Both the position numbers and the translations under genes were made by a program. A model generated the notes under the pieces. The model did not search any database, was not told where the DNA came from, and worked only from the letters and a program-made list of their open reading frames with translations. This document shows, piece by piece, positions 8,523 to 17,303 of a stretch of DNA of 64,000 nt. The DNA comes from Woeseiaceae bacterium. Lineage in GTDB: Bacteria > Pseudomonadota > Gammaproteobacteria > Steroidobacterales > Woeseiaceae. The stretch is from positions 62,001 to 126,000 of the forward strand of contig JAJFKT010000035.1 of NCBI GenBank assembly GCA_021773075.1, in the 5' to 3' direction. Position 1 is the stretch's first letter, and each line of letters starts with the position of its first letter.

Positions 8523-10556
8523 ATGAAAAAATATAATACGGGATTGGCGCTTTTCGCTATTTTCGCTTGCACTTTGCCAGATGGTGCATTTGCCAAGGGC
8601 GGTATCGACCCGGAAGTCTTTAACGTGGCTAACGATGGTGGTCGTCTGCAAGCGTTGTCGGACGGAGCCAAGCCACAGCGCTTGAACTACTCAAATGATT
8701 CGATATGGACTCCGATAGAGAATTCTGCCCGACTTATTCTGCATTTTTACCCAGAGAGACTGGATATGCCCGGCAAGTCGGCATTCGGGCAGGGTAACGC
8801 GGAAACGTCGACAGCGGTGTTCGCCAAAGCCCTGTTTCGCGACGAGTGGGTTGCGGATATGCGTGCCGCAACCGACCCGTTCGCACGGCGCGAGCTGGAA
8901 CAACGTTGGTACAAGCGATTAAAGAACATGGAGATGAAGCCGCGCACGACAATCCAGATGTTCTGGTCGGTGACGCTGGATCCGTCACGTTATGATTTTA
9001 GCAAGGAAACGTTTCCGGTTTACGCATCCGGGAGCGGCGTGGTATCGACCAAGACCTTGCCATCTCCCGGCCCAATTCGGGGTTTCAATTGCATAAAGTT
9101 AGATCGAACATTCGACCTGACGAGTGTCAAGATTCCCAGGGACGAGGCCGAAGCGTTCATCGCTCGAAACCAGAACAATGCCAACAAGGGTAGCAGTGCA
9201 GCCATTTTTGTTGGCATGCGCGTCACAGTAACGGGCCGGAACAACGATTTAGCAGGTGACAGGAGTGGCTGCGGCTTGTTGGCCCGGGTGGAGTCGATCA
9301 AAGGTTTTGACTATGTGATGAGCACGGTGTCACCCGGTGCCCAGTTCAGGACCTGGTACGAGCGCAGCGATGAAGTTGGCGTTGTTTCGGAGAGCAATGT
9401 TGCAACACCATTTCATGCGCAGGATACGCCAGTCGACGCACAACAGGAGGCACGGGAATTCAGGCTCAAGACAATAAAAGGGCGGGTGCTTATTGGACCG
9501 GGTCAGGCGCCCGGACAAACACCGTTACTCACCGATCCTTTAGCTATTGATAATTTCGCAAGCTATGTTGACTTCCTGTATATGGGGGCTGCACCTGAGC
9601 TGTTTACTTTGCCAACGCGTGCTCAGTGTACTGGCAATGAATATCTCAGCAGCGATCAGCGCGGCCGGTATTTTGCCACGCCGACTGGTGGGAGATGGCT
9701 TGGAAATGATGAATTCGAGATTAAGCGGAATCAGCAGGCATTTATCGATAACGCATTGCCGCAGATACTCAAACGTGCTGTGTCGCTACCGCGACGCCTG
9801 ATTATCGTCGCCAAGATACAAATGCCGGATTATGATTTCCAAAACAATGGTTTTCAAATTAACGCGCTGAACAGAAGTGCGCAATCCTACGGTTTCCACG
9901 GACGTTGTTCACCGGCGAGCAAGGACCTTGGATCAGGCGACTACATTGACGGCTTCTGGAGCTTGCCACCAGACGAGGCGGAAGCCGTGTTGCTGAGTTT
10001 GTCGGCGGATGCGAGTCGGCCCGGTGCGTACAACCGAACAGTGTTCCTGGCCAGCGAGGTGGAATTGAACATGTTGCCCGCATTGGAGCGCAGTCCAGGT
10101 CATCTATCAACGGCATTTGTCCCTGTGATTGTGCGCCTGATTTCATCAACCTTGTACGCGGATCTTGCTCTGAGTAAAAAACTGTATTCGCCGAGAATTT
10201 ACAAGACCAAACGGTCCGTGCTGGAGGCGGGATTGCCCGCGTCTGTGAAGATTTCAAAGAGTCACGCAATCGATCTAGGCAGTGCGCCGGATTATTTGAA
10301 AATACTCAAGACCGAAGGAGAGCTATCGGCTCGCGATTGGACGAATCTTGCCGGCCAGCAAATGCAGCGTGATGAGGCCTACATCACGGAGGCGCAGAGC
10401 CAGCAACGCGACCCCGGTGCAACATTGGTTTTGGATGAAGACTACACGCCGTTTTTCCCCTGGCGGTATCCCGTTGGCTATTACGAAGTATGGACGTCTG
10501 AACAGCGGGCACTGTTCGAACAGTGGTCACGGATGCAGGCGGCAGCATTGCCATAG
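8523..10556 (+). CDS. Large secreted protein of unknown function, tandem paralogue 2
   Basis: This is a 677-residue protein. The ATG at 8523 is preferred because it follows AGGAAACTGGG and opens a clean signal peptide (MKKYNTGLALFAIFACTL, cleavage after AFA). An upstream in-frame ATG at 8445 would bury the signal peptide and overlap the previous gene. The protein aligns over its length with the 743-residue product of 6247-8478 but lacks that protein's Lys/Glu-rich insert near the N-terminus. The C-terminal signature YTPFFPWRYP...WSRMQAAALP is kept. It contains no enzyme motif that I recognise. Divergence between the copies is substantial, so the duplication is not recent. An integrase relic follows 15 bp after its stop codon. 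Confidence 0.85.
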   Translation: MKKYNTGLALFAIFACTLPDGAFAKGGIDPEVFNVANDGGRLQALSDGAKPQRLNYSNDSIWTPIENSARLILHFYPERLDMPGKSAFGQGNAETSTAVFAKALFRDEWVADMRAATDPFARRELEQRWYKRLKNMEMKPRTTIQMFWSVTLDPSRYDFSKETFPVYASGSGVVSTKTLPSPGPIRGFNCIKLDRTFDLTSVKIPRDEAEAFIARNQNNANKGSSAAIFVGMRVTVTGRNNDLAGDRSGCGLLARVESIKGFDYVMSTVSPGAQFRTWYERSDEVGVVSESNVATPFHAQDTPVDAQQEAREFRLKTIKGRVLIGPGQAPGQTPLLTDPLAIDNFASYVDFLYMGAAPELFTLPTRAQCTGNEYLSSDQRGRYFATPTGGRWLGNDEFEIKRNQQAFIDNALPQILKRAVSLPRRLIIVAKIQMPDYDFQNNGFQINALNRSAQSYGFHGRCSPASKDLGSGDYIDGFWSLPPDEAEAVLLSLSADASRPGAYNRTVFLASEVELNMLPALERSPGHLSTAFVPVIVRLISSTLYADLALSKKLYSPRIYKTKRSVLEAGLPASVKISKSHAIDLGSAPDYLKILKTEGELSARDWTNLAGQQMQRDEAYITEAQSQQRDPGATLVLDEDYTPFFPWRYPVGYYEVWTSEQRALFEQWSRMQAAALP

Positions 10557-10571
10557 CTTATTAATGATGCC

Positions 10572-10763
10572 ATGCGTGAACTCACCGTCTTATTCATTCA
10601 ACTGATTGTTACCGCCACCAAACTGATGCGACCGGGTGGTGAGCGCAGTGTGGTCGCAGAATCATTGCTGTTGAAACCTTCCACCCTACTGGCCCTTCAC
10701 GCCGCATTGGTGAAACGAAAGTACCGACGACAGACGCACAGACATCTAGAATACAAGGTTTAG
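10572..10763 (+). pseudogene. Remnant of an rve-type integrase/transposase with an internal deletion
   Basis: The 63-residue frame starts MRELTVLFIQLIVTATKLMR, followed by PGGERSVVAESLLLK. This matches what I know as the conserved N-terminus of a family of rve-core integrases common in Proteobacteria. The frame then jumps directly to KPSTLLALHAALVKRKYR, which in full-length members lies some tens of residues further on, before the catalytic core. The stretch between LLLK and KPSTLL is therefore deleted in frame. After KRKYR the sequence loses similarity and stops. No DDE core or terminal inverted repeats remain. It is dead mobile DNA between a secreted-protein gene and the SLC13 permease, and its last 18 bp overlap the permease 3' end. 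Confidence 0.7.
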
Positions 10764-12602
10764 CATTAGCAGCGAGACCACCAGGAACAGGACAGTCATG
10801 ATGCCGCCGACGCGGAGGAAATCAGATACCTGATAGTCACCGGGCCCCATAATCAATGCGTTGACCTGATGGGTGGGGATCAAAAAAGAATTGGAAGTCG
10901 AAATCGCTACGGTTAGTGCAAACATGGCCGGATCGGCGCCGATCGCCAACGCCATGTTGATTGCGAACGGCACCAGCAACACCGTGGCGCCAACGTTGGA
11001 AATTACCAGTGAGAAACCGCTGGCGACGATAGCGACCATGGCTTGCAGGATCCACGGCGATACACCTCCGATACTCGCCAGCAAATGCTCAACGATATAA
11101 TTTGCGGTGCCCGACGATTCAACGGCCATTCCCAGCGGCAGCAATCCCGCAAGCAGGAATACTGTCTTCCAGCTCACGGTCTTATACGCCTCATCCATAG
11201 TCAGCACGCCGAATGCGATCATGCCGACAGCGCCGGTCATTAAAGCGACCGGAAGAATGATGTTTGTGAAAATGATCAGGCCGATTGCAAGTGCGAAAAA
11301 GCCCAACGCGAGCGCGAGCTTATAGGGCTCCCGCGGTTCACGCGGATAGTCAGTCGTAACAATGACGAAATCCCGGTCCTTTTCGAGTCGTGTCAGATAT
11401 TCCCAGCGCGTATGGCAGACCAGCATATCGCCCGATTCGATCGGCACTGTGGCGACTTTGCTTGTGATCGCGTTGCCGGCACGGATGATGGACAGCAAGC
11501 TGAGCCCGTAGGTCATTCGAAAATGCAGGTCCTTCGCCGTGTGGCCGACGAGATGGGAATCAGGTGGCACAAGAACTTCGGCAATACCCGCGATCGAGCG
11601 TGCCAGCAAATGACGGAACTCACGAAGTTTCGGCCGCAATGTCAGGCCAGCGGCGGCGATGAACGCCTTCAGTTTGTTGGGCTGGGCAATAATTGCCAAT
11701 GTGGCAGGCGCAGCGATTGGCGCTTCAACTGGCGGCGCGACGAGTACTTTTCCAGCGTATCGTGATGCGACTATTCGTACGTCGTAGTCGAGCTGCACAT
11801 CGACGATTTTCATTCCAACCAGATGGCTGTCTATCGGCACCTCGACTTCACGGACGGCCGCGTGCATACCATGAAGTCTACGCATGTAGCGGGCTGTACC
11901 CGTGCCACGAGCCATACTCTCGGATTTGCCTTTTGGCAAAACGAACTTGCCGAAAACCAAAAAAAAGATTACTCCCGCAGCGACCAAAGCGACTCCCACC
12001 GGAGTCACCGAAAAGAGGCTGAAATGCTGCATCGCCTGATCTGCGCCAAGGCTGCGGTTCGCATTGTTGATCAGGTCGTTCAGCATGATGAGTGGGCTGG
12101 ATGCCACCATCGTCATGGTGCCGCCGAGAATGGCGCAAAAGCCCATCGGCATGACAAGTCGGGACAACGGAATTCGGGTTTTTGCGGATATGCGCGAAAC
12201 GACCGGCAGATACAATGCGGCGGCGCCAACGTTTTGCATGAACGACGAGACTACGGCTACCGAGCCCGAGATCAGCGATACAATTTGTTTTTCAGTCTTG
12301 CCGCCGTAGCGCAATATTGCCCAGGCTACGCGTTCCATGACGCCGGTTTTGTCGAGGCCGCCACCTAAGATCATGACGGCGATAATGGAAACCACCGCAT
12401 TGCTTGAAAAACCGGAGAACAGGACATCGGGCGTCACCAAATTTTCGAGCCCGGGGACGAAAATCAACAGTCCCAACATCGTCATGATTAGCAGCGCGGC
12501 CACATCCACGCGCAGCAATCCAGTCGCAAAAACGAACACCGCGAACACAACGATCGCCATGACGATGACCATTTCGGTGGTCAGTGTCGGTAGTGCGTCC
12601 AC
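10746..12602 (-). CDS. SLC13/DASS-like membrane permease with two RCK_C (TrkA_C) domains
   Basis: This is a 618-residue protein with a GTG start supported by GAGGTG 8 bp upstream. It has about ten to twelve hydrophobic segments in two blocks (residues ~10-205 and ~410-617). A soluble insert between them contains two copies of the RCK_C/TrkA_C-type ligand-binding fold; both show DSHLVG (VPIDSHLVGMKI and VPPDSHLVGHTA). Such proteins are annotated as SLC13-family or citrate-transporter-like permeases, with Na-coupled import of sulfate, dicarboxylates or other anions. The substrate cannot be read from the sequence. The gene is divergent from tryptophanase and shares a 347-bp control region with it. 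Confidence 0.9.
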   Translation of the reverse strand: MDALPTLTTEMVIVMAIVVFAVFVFATGLLRVDVAALLIMTMLGLLIFVPGLENLVTPDVLFSGFSSNAVVSIIAVMILGGGLDKTGVMERVAWAILRYGGKTEKQIVSLISGSVAVVSSFMQNVGAAALYLPVVSRISAKTRIPLSRLVMPMGFCAILGGTMTMVASSPLIMLNDLINNANRSLGADQAMQHFSLFSVTPVGVALVAAGVIFFLVFGKFVLPKGKSESMARGTGTARYMRRLHGMHAAVREVEVPIDSHLVGMKIVDVQLDYDVRIVASRYAGKVLVAPPVEAPIAAPATLAIIAQPNKLKAFIAAAGLTLRPKLREFRHLLARSIAGIAEVLVPPDSHLVGHTAKDLHFRMTYGLSLLSIIRAGNAITSKVATVPIESGDMLVCHTRWEYLTRLEKDRDFVIVTTDYPREPREPYKLALALGFFALAIGLIIFTNIILPVALMTGAVGMIAFGVLTMDEAYKTVSWKTVFLLAGLLPLGMAVESSGTANYIVEHLLASIGGVSPWILQAMVAIVASGFSLVISNVGATVLLVPFAINMALAIGADPAMFALTVAISTSNSFLIPTHQVNALIMGPGDYQVSDFLRVGGIMTVLFLVVSLLMLNLVF

Positions 12603-12666
12603 TTAATCGGCACCTCGTCGCGAACCCGGTTACTCGAGCGCACTTCTTATTTAAGGCTAAAGTATA

Positions 12667-12698
12667 AGGCATACGCCCGGATTTGTGGGCGTGTGCCT
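12667..12698. promoter_or_regulatory. 12-bp inverted repeat, candidate operator or mRNA hairpin
   Basis: The left arm AGGCATACGCCC (12667-12678) and right arm GGGCGTGTGCCT (12687-12698) are complementary at 11 of 12 positions around an 8-base loop. No T-run follows on either strand, so it is not a typical terminator. It lies 65 bp upstream of the GTG of the minus-strand permease, which fits an operator or a 5'UTR hairpin for that gene. Confidence 0.4.
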
Positions 12699-12826
12699 AC
12701 TTTGGTGCCCGAACCGGAAGCACCTACCGCCGCTCGCCGTAACTTTCACTGGTGCTTGTACATTGACCCTGTTTCACACGCAATTAGATTGTCAGTTCTC
12801 TCTGGAGTATTAACATCACATTAATC

Positions 12827-12832
12827 TATAAT
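12827..12832 (+). promoter_or_regulatory. Possible -10 box (TATAAT) for tryptophanase
   Basis: A perfect TATAAT sits in an AT-rich stretch 118 bp before the tnaA ATG. No good -35 hexamer lies 16-18 bp upstream, so the promoter may depend on an activator. The assignment rests on the hexamer and position alone. Confidence 0.35.
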
Positions 12833-12854
12833 TAGAATCGATCATTCATACTAT

Positions 12855-12906
12855 CAGGCGCTGAGCGCGGTCCGTTTTTTCAGGCAACCGCGGCGCTTTC
12901 GCCCTG
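12855..12906 (+). promoter_or_regulatory. Imperfect GC-rich hairpin in the tryptophanase leader
   Basis: CAGGCG at the start pairs imperfectly with CGCCCTG at the end, and AGCGCGGT pairs with ACCGCGGCGCT inside, around a loop holding TTTTTT. The hairpin would form in the 5'UTR if transcription starts near 12840. It lacks a trailing U-tract, so it is more likely a structured leader than a terminator. Confidence 0.3.
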
Positions 12907-12949
12907 ATACGTCGCTGGACAAGTTGGGGCTTTACAAAGGAGCCTCAGC

Positions 12950-14329
12950 ATGAAAACAATCATCGAACCCTTCCGCATTAAGGCAGTAGAACCGATACGC
13001 CTTACTTCACGCCGCGAGCGAAATGACCTGCTTGAAGTCGCGCACTACAATCCGTTTCTTCTTCGCTCAGACGACGTCATTATTGATTTGCTGACCGACT
13101 CCGGTACTTCCGCCATGAGTTCTGCGCAGTGGTCGGTCTTGATGCGAGGCGACGAAAGCTATGCTGGCTCTCCGTCATTTCGGCGCTTCCAGGAGGCCGT
13201 ATCAAAGCTAATGCCTTTCAAACACATTATTCCAACTCATCAAGGCAGAGCGGCCGAGAGCATTCTGTTCTCGCTGGTCGGAAGTGAAGGCAAGGCCATT
13301 CCATCGAACACACATTTTGACACCACACGGAGTAACGTTGAGGCGTCCGGCGCGGAGGCGCACGACCTGGTCATCGACGAAGGTAAAGATCCATCGTGTT
13401 TACACCCTTTCAAGGGCAATATGGATATCGAAAAGTTGCGTCGATTTCTTGAAGATCATAAGGGTCGTGTTCCCTGCGTAATGACAACTATCACCAACAA
13501 TGCCGGTGGCGGGCAACCTGTCAGCATGGAAAATATTCGCGCGACCGCAGAATTAGCTCATGCCTTTGATTCACCATTCATTATCGACGCTTGTCGATTT
13601 GCCGAGAACGCTTACTTCATAAAGCTTCGTGAGCCCGGGTACGAGAACACGTCTGTAGAAGACATTGTGCGAGAGATTTTCTCCTACGCCGACGGCATGA
13701 CGATGAGCGCGAAAAAGGATGCATTCGCGAACATCGGTGGTTGGCTGGCGTTGAATGACGATTCGCTCGCGGAGAGGGCCAGAACTCGCCTAATTCAGAT
13801 AGAAGGATTTCCCACCTACGGCGGCCTGGCGGGAAGAGACCTTGAAGCGATAGCACAGGGATTGACTGAAATTGTTGATGAGCACTATTTGGCATATCGA
13901 CTGAGAACTTGCGAGTACATAGTGGAGCGGCTTACGGAGCTTGGAATTCCGGTCGTATTACCCGCAGGGGGACACGCAGTTTTTGTCGATGCCAGAGCAT
14001 GGCTTCCACACATACCGCCACTTCAATATCCTGGGCAATCGGCTGTTGCCGCTCTATACGAGATCGGCGGGATTCGTGCGTGTGAGATCGGAACTGTCAT
14101 GTTCGGACGAAAGACGGACGGGACAGAGGAAGCTGCCGCGATGGATCTCGTGCGTCTCGCAATGCCGCGTCGTGTCTACACCCAATCTCATGCAGACTAC
14201 ATAGTCGAAGTATTTGCAGAACTGAATGATATGAAAGATGAACTTGTGGGTTTGGAAATAGTTGAGGAGCCACAATCGCTTCGACATTTTACATCTAAAT
14301 TCAGGAGACTGAGTTTTCACTCAAATTGA
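12950..14329 (+). CDS. tnaA: Tryptophanase (L-tryptophan indole-lyase)
   Basis: This is a 459-residue PLP-dependent beta-eliminating lyase that converts L-tryptophan to indole, pyruvate and ammonia in the cytoplasm. The family signature MSAKKDAF is present, and by alignment with the E. coli enzyme Lys256 (the second Lys) should bind PLP. Other landmarks are the N-terminal DLLTDSGTSAMS, IPTHQGRAAE, ITNNAGGGQPVS and the cofactor segment FIIDACRFAENAYF. Tyrosine phenol-lyase is the close alternative. The C-terminal LRHFT motif carries His446 where phenol-lyases usually have Phe, which favours tryptophanase. The length is close to the normal ~470 residues. The start is supported by AAAGGAG. No tryptophan permease (tnaB) follows; the neighbour downstream is an unrelated VWA gene. 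Confidence 0.93.
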   Translation: MKTIIEPFRIKAVEPIRLTSRRERNDLLEVAHYNPFLLRSDDVIIDLLTDSGTSAMSSAQWSVLMRGDESYAGSPSFRRFQEAVSKLMPFKHIIPTHQGRAAESILFSLVGSEGKAIPSNTHFDTTRSNVEASGAEAHDLVIDEGKDPSCLHPFKGNMDIEKLRRFLEDHKGRVPCVMTTITNNAGGGQPVSMENIRATAELAHAFDSPFIIDACRFAENAYFIKLREPGYENTSVEDIVREIFSYADGMTMSAKKDAFANIGGWLALNDDSLAERARTRLIQIEGFPTYGGLAGRDLEAIAQGLTEIVDEHYLAYRLRTCEYIVERLTELGIPVVLPAGGHAVFVDARAWLPHIPPLQYPGQSAVAALYEIGGIRACEIGTVMFGRKTDGTEEAAAMDLVRLAMPRRVYTQSHADYIVEVFAELNDMKDELVGLEIVEEPQSLRHFTSKFRRLSFHSN

Positions 14330-14456
14330 CAATTACTTGAAGATGTATACGGCTCACCGGGATAGGCGCCTGTCGTCAAAAATGTGCGGCACGTCCGGAT
14401 TATGTCCGCTTGGGTGTCTTATGCTGCCCTAAGGTAACTCAAAAGCGGGCGGTTCT

Positions 14457-16241
14457 TTGCGTAACACATTGTTTTTACTGGTTTTGATGCAGGCGGCCAC
14501 TGCCGCAGGGTCTGGTCACGGGCTTCAGGTTGAAATACAGTCGCCCTCTGCCGGGTATACGGTGGAGGATGGCGCAACCAACGTCGACGTCGAAGGAATC
14601 GCCTCGGCGATCGGCGGTGTGCGTTACCTCGACATCATGTTTGTCATGGACACGTCCCAGAGTCTGCGCCGAAGTGATCCGAGCGACTATCGCGCACAGG
14701 GTGCTATCGGGCTGGTGCAAAATCTCTCACCGAAAAGCGACATCAAGATTGGTGTTGTTAGTTTCGACAGCAAGAGCGATGTCGCGCGGCCAATGACGTC
14801 CAACCGCGAGTCTGTTATCGATACGCTGCGATTATTGCCCCGATCCGGAAGCACGAATATCGCTGCCGGTATTACAGCAGCGCTGGCGGAACTCGAACGC
14901 AATGGCCGGCCCGGTTCGTCGAAGGTCATCATGCTGTTCACCGACGGTATGTCAAACAAGAACAAAGCCTATGACGCGGCGGTTGAGGCAACGAAGAAAG
15001 GTATTACGATCCAAACCTTGATGCTTGGCAAAGACAGGACGGGCGGCAAGATCATGGACACGATCGCCTGGGCCACTGGCGGCAGTTTCCTTCCCGTGTC
15101 TGACCCGAGCGAACTGCCCGAAGCGTTTCTGAACTTGCGCACGACGGGTGTCGACAGTGTCACGCTGAGCGTGAACGGCTCGGAGCCGGTTGAGGCGCGG
15201 CTGGCCGGCGGCACATTCGCCGGCAGCGTGCCGGTAGGCAGTGGCGAAAACCGCATTGTCGCTTTCGCAACGAGCCTCGACGGCGATACACAGGAAACAG
15301 AAATCCTGGTCAACGTTCGCGACACAAGCTGCGGCGCGTTGGAGGTGATGGCGCTTAACGACGGACAGCCCACTATTTCGCTTAACGACCGGGCTGTCGA
15401 AATCGTTGTTGACGCGTCCCAGAGTATGTGGGGACAGATCAATGGTCGGTCCAAGATGGAAATCGCCAAGACCACATTGGAGGACCTCTCATACGGGCTT
15501 CCCGAAGACATCAGCCTGGCGCTGCGCGCCTACGGCAATACAAGCCCGAGCAAGCAAAACAATTGCGCTGACTCAAACTTGCTCGTGCCATTTGGCGAAC
15601 GCAACCGGGATTACATTCGCGGTGCGATTGCCGGTTTGCGTCCCACCGGCCAGACCCCGATAGCCTATGCGTTGAACCAGGCAGCTCAAGATTTCGGATC
15701 GACGGATAGTGCGCGGACCATGGTGCTCGTCACCGATGGCATTGAGAGCTGCGGTGGTGATCCCGTCATGGAAGCGTACGCGCTTCGTCAGCACGGAATC
15801 GTTGTTCATCTTATCGGGTTCGGAATGGGTAATGCCGCTGACGAAGACGCAGCGAGCTTGCGGGCCATCGCGAACGCATCTGGCGGACGTTACGTCACGG
15901 CTCGCAGCGCCGAAGAACTCAAGTCTGCTCTGGAGGAGACTGTTACGACTTCGTTCAGTGTGTACCAGGGTGATACTGAGGTTGCGGGCGGCTCGCTCGG
16001 TTCGACCGATGTAATGTTGCTGCGCGAAGGCGACTATCGTGTGCAGCTTAACAGTTCACCACCTGTGGAGGCCTGGGTCAGCCTGGCCCCACGCGACAGC
16101 GTGAAACTCATACTCGAAAAAAACGCTGGCAGGATTTCTCCATTCGAACAGCGCGAAAAACTTCCCCACACTGCGTGCGCAATGGCCATGCAGCCCGAGG
16201 GGCCGATCAAGTCGGATCGGGATCATCCGGACCCACGGTAG
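14457..16241 (+). CDS. Secreted protein with two VWA domains
   Basis: This is a 594-residue protein. A TTG start at 14457 is preferred because it yields a full signal peptide (MRNTLFLLVLMQAATAAGSG); the next ATG (14487) would leave too short a hydrophobic segment. An Ig-like lead-in (residues ~20-55) precedes VWA domain 1, with MIDAS D65-T-S67-Q-S69 and LFTDG. A beta-rich spacer follows. VWA domain 2 has MIDAS D319-A-S321-Q-S323 and VTDGIESCGG. The tail is beta-rich. Such double-VWA proteins are exported metal-dependent binding proteins; the ligand is unknown. The gene lies between tnaA and the second large VWA locus and may belong with the latter functionally. Its last 35 bp overlap, tail to tail, the minus-strand gene at 16207-16785. 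Confidence 0.85.
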   Translation: MRNTLFLLVLMQAATAAGSGHGLQVEIQSPSAGYTVEDGATNVDVEGIASAIGGVRYLDIMFVMDTSQSLRRSDPSDYRAQGAIGLVQNLSPKSDIKIGVVSFDSKSDVARPMTSNRESVIDTLRLLPRSGSTNIAAGITAALAELERNGRPGSSKVIMLFTDGMSNKNKAYDAAVEATKKGITIQTLMLGKDRTGGKIMDTIAWATGGSFLPVSDPSELPEAFLNLRTTGVDSVTLSVNGSEPVEARLAGGTFAGSVPVGSGENRIVAFATSLDGDTQETEILVNVRDTSCGALEVMALNDGQPTISLNDRAVEIVVDASQSMWGQINGRSKMEIAKTTLEDLSYGLPEDISLALRAYGNTSPSKQNNCADSNLLVPFGERNRDYIRGAIAGLRPTGQTPIAYALNQAAQDFGSTDSARTMVLVTDGIESCGGDPVMEAYALRQHGIVVHLIGFGMGNAADEDAASLRAIANASGGRYVTARSAEELKSALEETVTTSFSVYQGDTEVAGGSLGSTDVMLLREGDYRVQLNSSPPVEAWVSLAPRDSVKLILEKNAGRISPFEQREKLPHTACAMAMQPEGPIKSDRDHPDPR

Positions 16242-16785
16242 GTTCAAACATATAACCAAGCTGTATCATTCGAGTGACAATATTCACCTGAATGTTGAAT
16301 ATTAGTGGTTTTTGCTGGTCGCCATCGTTTACTGAACAGGCGCCGGCGCCGCGCCGGGTGTTGACGCCACAACCTTGTTCCTCGTCGGACACTGCGAAGT
16401 GTTCTTTCACTCTGGCGATCTCCGACTCGTAGTCGAACCGGCCGCCCGGCGGTCGATTACTCATTTCGCTAATGTTGATGAGTCGCCCACGTTGCCGCCC
16501 CAGGCTTATCCACGATTCACCGCTCGCGTCCTGAGGGCCACCTTTCACGAACTCGATTGAGCCGCTTCGCCATTGATCAAAACTGACAATTTCGCCGGCG
16601 TTGTAGCCTCTTAGGATCAAGGCCTCAAATGCTTGCTCTGGCGTCATCGCCAACGTTACTCCCTGAGCCGGTATGGACTCTATCAGCGAGGCGCTACGCA
16701 CGAGATCGGCGCTGGAATTACCGGCATGTCCCAGCAGAAACACGCCGAAGAATATCGCGATGAAGTTAAGCGCAAAGCTCGGCAT
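16207..16785 (-). CDS. Small exported protein of unknown function
   Basis: This is a 192-residue protein with an N-terminal hydrophobic signal (LNFIAIFFGVFLLGHAG, cleavage likely after SSA). The mature part contains LAMTPEQAFEALILRGY, a helix-loop typical of small periplasmic domains that sense or bind partners, and two closely spaced Cys residues (GCGVN, GACSV) that may form a disulfide. The family was not recognised. The 3' end overlaps the double-VWA gene on the other strand by 35 bp. It follows 17159-16806 in the same direction with only a 20-bp gap, so the two are probably one transcript. Confidence 0.7.
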   Translation of the reverse strand: MPSFALNFIAIFFGVFLLGHAGNSSADLVRSASLIESIPAQGVTLAMTPEQAFEALILRGYNAGEIVSFDQWRSGSIEFVKGGPQDASGESWISLGRQRGRLINISEMSNRPPGGRFDYESEIARVKEHFAVSDEEQGCGVNTRRGAGACSVNDGDQQKPLIFNIQVNIVTRMIQLGYMFEPTVGPDDPDPT

Positions 16786-16805
16786 TCGGGAAGTCCTTTG
16801 CTGTA

Positions 16806-17159
16806 TTACTTGCGCGTTCCGGTGAATGGGAGGGTTCCGCGTGGAGTGGTGACACTGCCAGTTAATGTGTCGCCAACAACATCGGCAGTGTAGCTGAATC
16901 TCATCATCGGATAGTCTTTGACGGGCGCGATAACAAATTCAATATGATCGCCATCAACCTGAAGCTCGCCGACATCCGCTTCGCCCTGAGGCGTCGCCAT
17001 CGTGGCAAAGTGTTTGTCGCCTTCCTCACGGATGGTCAGACGATTGACCTGTTTTCCTGCAGGACCGTCCATCGTAATTTCCCAGGTGCCGACCGGGTCC
17101 GCTTGAACACTTGTTGTGAACGCCAGTAGAGCCAAAAATAGAAGCGAGTATCTCTTCAT
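16806..17159 (-). CDS. Small periplasmic beta-barrel-like protein
   Basis: This is a 117-residue protein with a clear signal peptide (MKRYSLLFLALLAFTTSVQA, cleavage before DPVG). The mature part begins DPVGTWEITMDGPAG and alternates short beta strands (LTIREEG, GDHIEFV, DTLTGSVTTPRGTLPFTGTR). This is the pattern of small lipocalin-like or extracellular-lipid-binding domains that start with a GTW motif. Ligand and role are unknown. It is divergent from the large VWA gene at 17304 and probably the first gene of a two-gene unit with 16785-16207. Confidence 0.75.
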   Translation of the reverse strand: MKRYSLLFLALLAFTTSVQADPVGTWEITMDGPAGKQVNRLTIREEGDKHFATMATPQGEADVGELQVDGDHIEFVIAPVKDYPMMRFSYTADVVGDTLTGSVTTPRGTLPFTGTRK

Positions 17160-17303
17160 AATCTAATCCGTCCGCACAATTTCGTAGGGTATTTAGAGTT
17201 CAAGACTATTATATCGATACCGAGAAAAGAAAGTTGTTCGGGGGGTTTCTCCTTTAGTGTCCGGCGTGGCAGTATTGTCGGCAATCTCGTCGAGCTGGAA
17301 ACT

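Larger units (their letters stand above)
12603..12949. other. Divergent control region between permease and tryptophanase genes
   Basis: This 347-bp region between divergent genes contains a 12-bp inverted repeat close to the permease, an AT-rich stretch with a TATAAT hexamer, and an imperfect GC-rich hairpin before the tryptophanase ribosome binding site (AAAGGAG, 8 bp before the ATG). No short open frame with a Trp codon precedes tnaA, so an E. coli-type TnaC attenuation leader was not found. Confidence 0.55.

Noticed and set aside
12855-12906. Leader hairpin as a Rho-independent attenuator
   Set aside because: No U-tract follows the stem, and no leader peptide with Trp codons was found.
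14457-14487. ATG at 14487 as start of the double-VWA gene
   Set aside because: It would leave a signal too short to export the protein; the TTG at 14457 gives a complete signal peptide.
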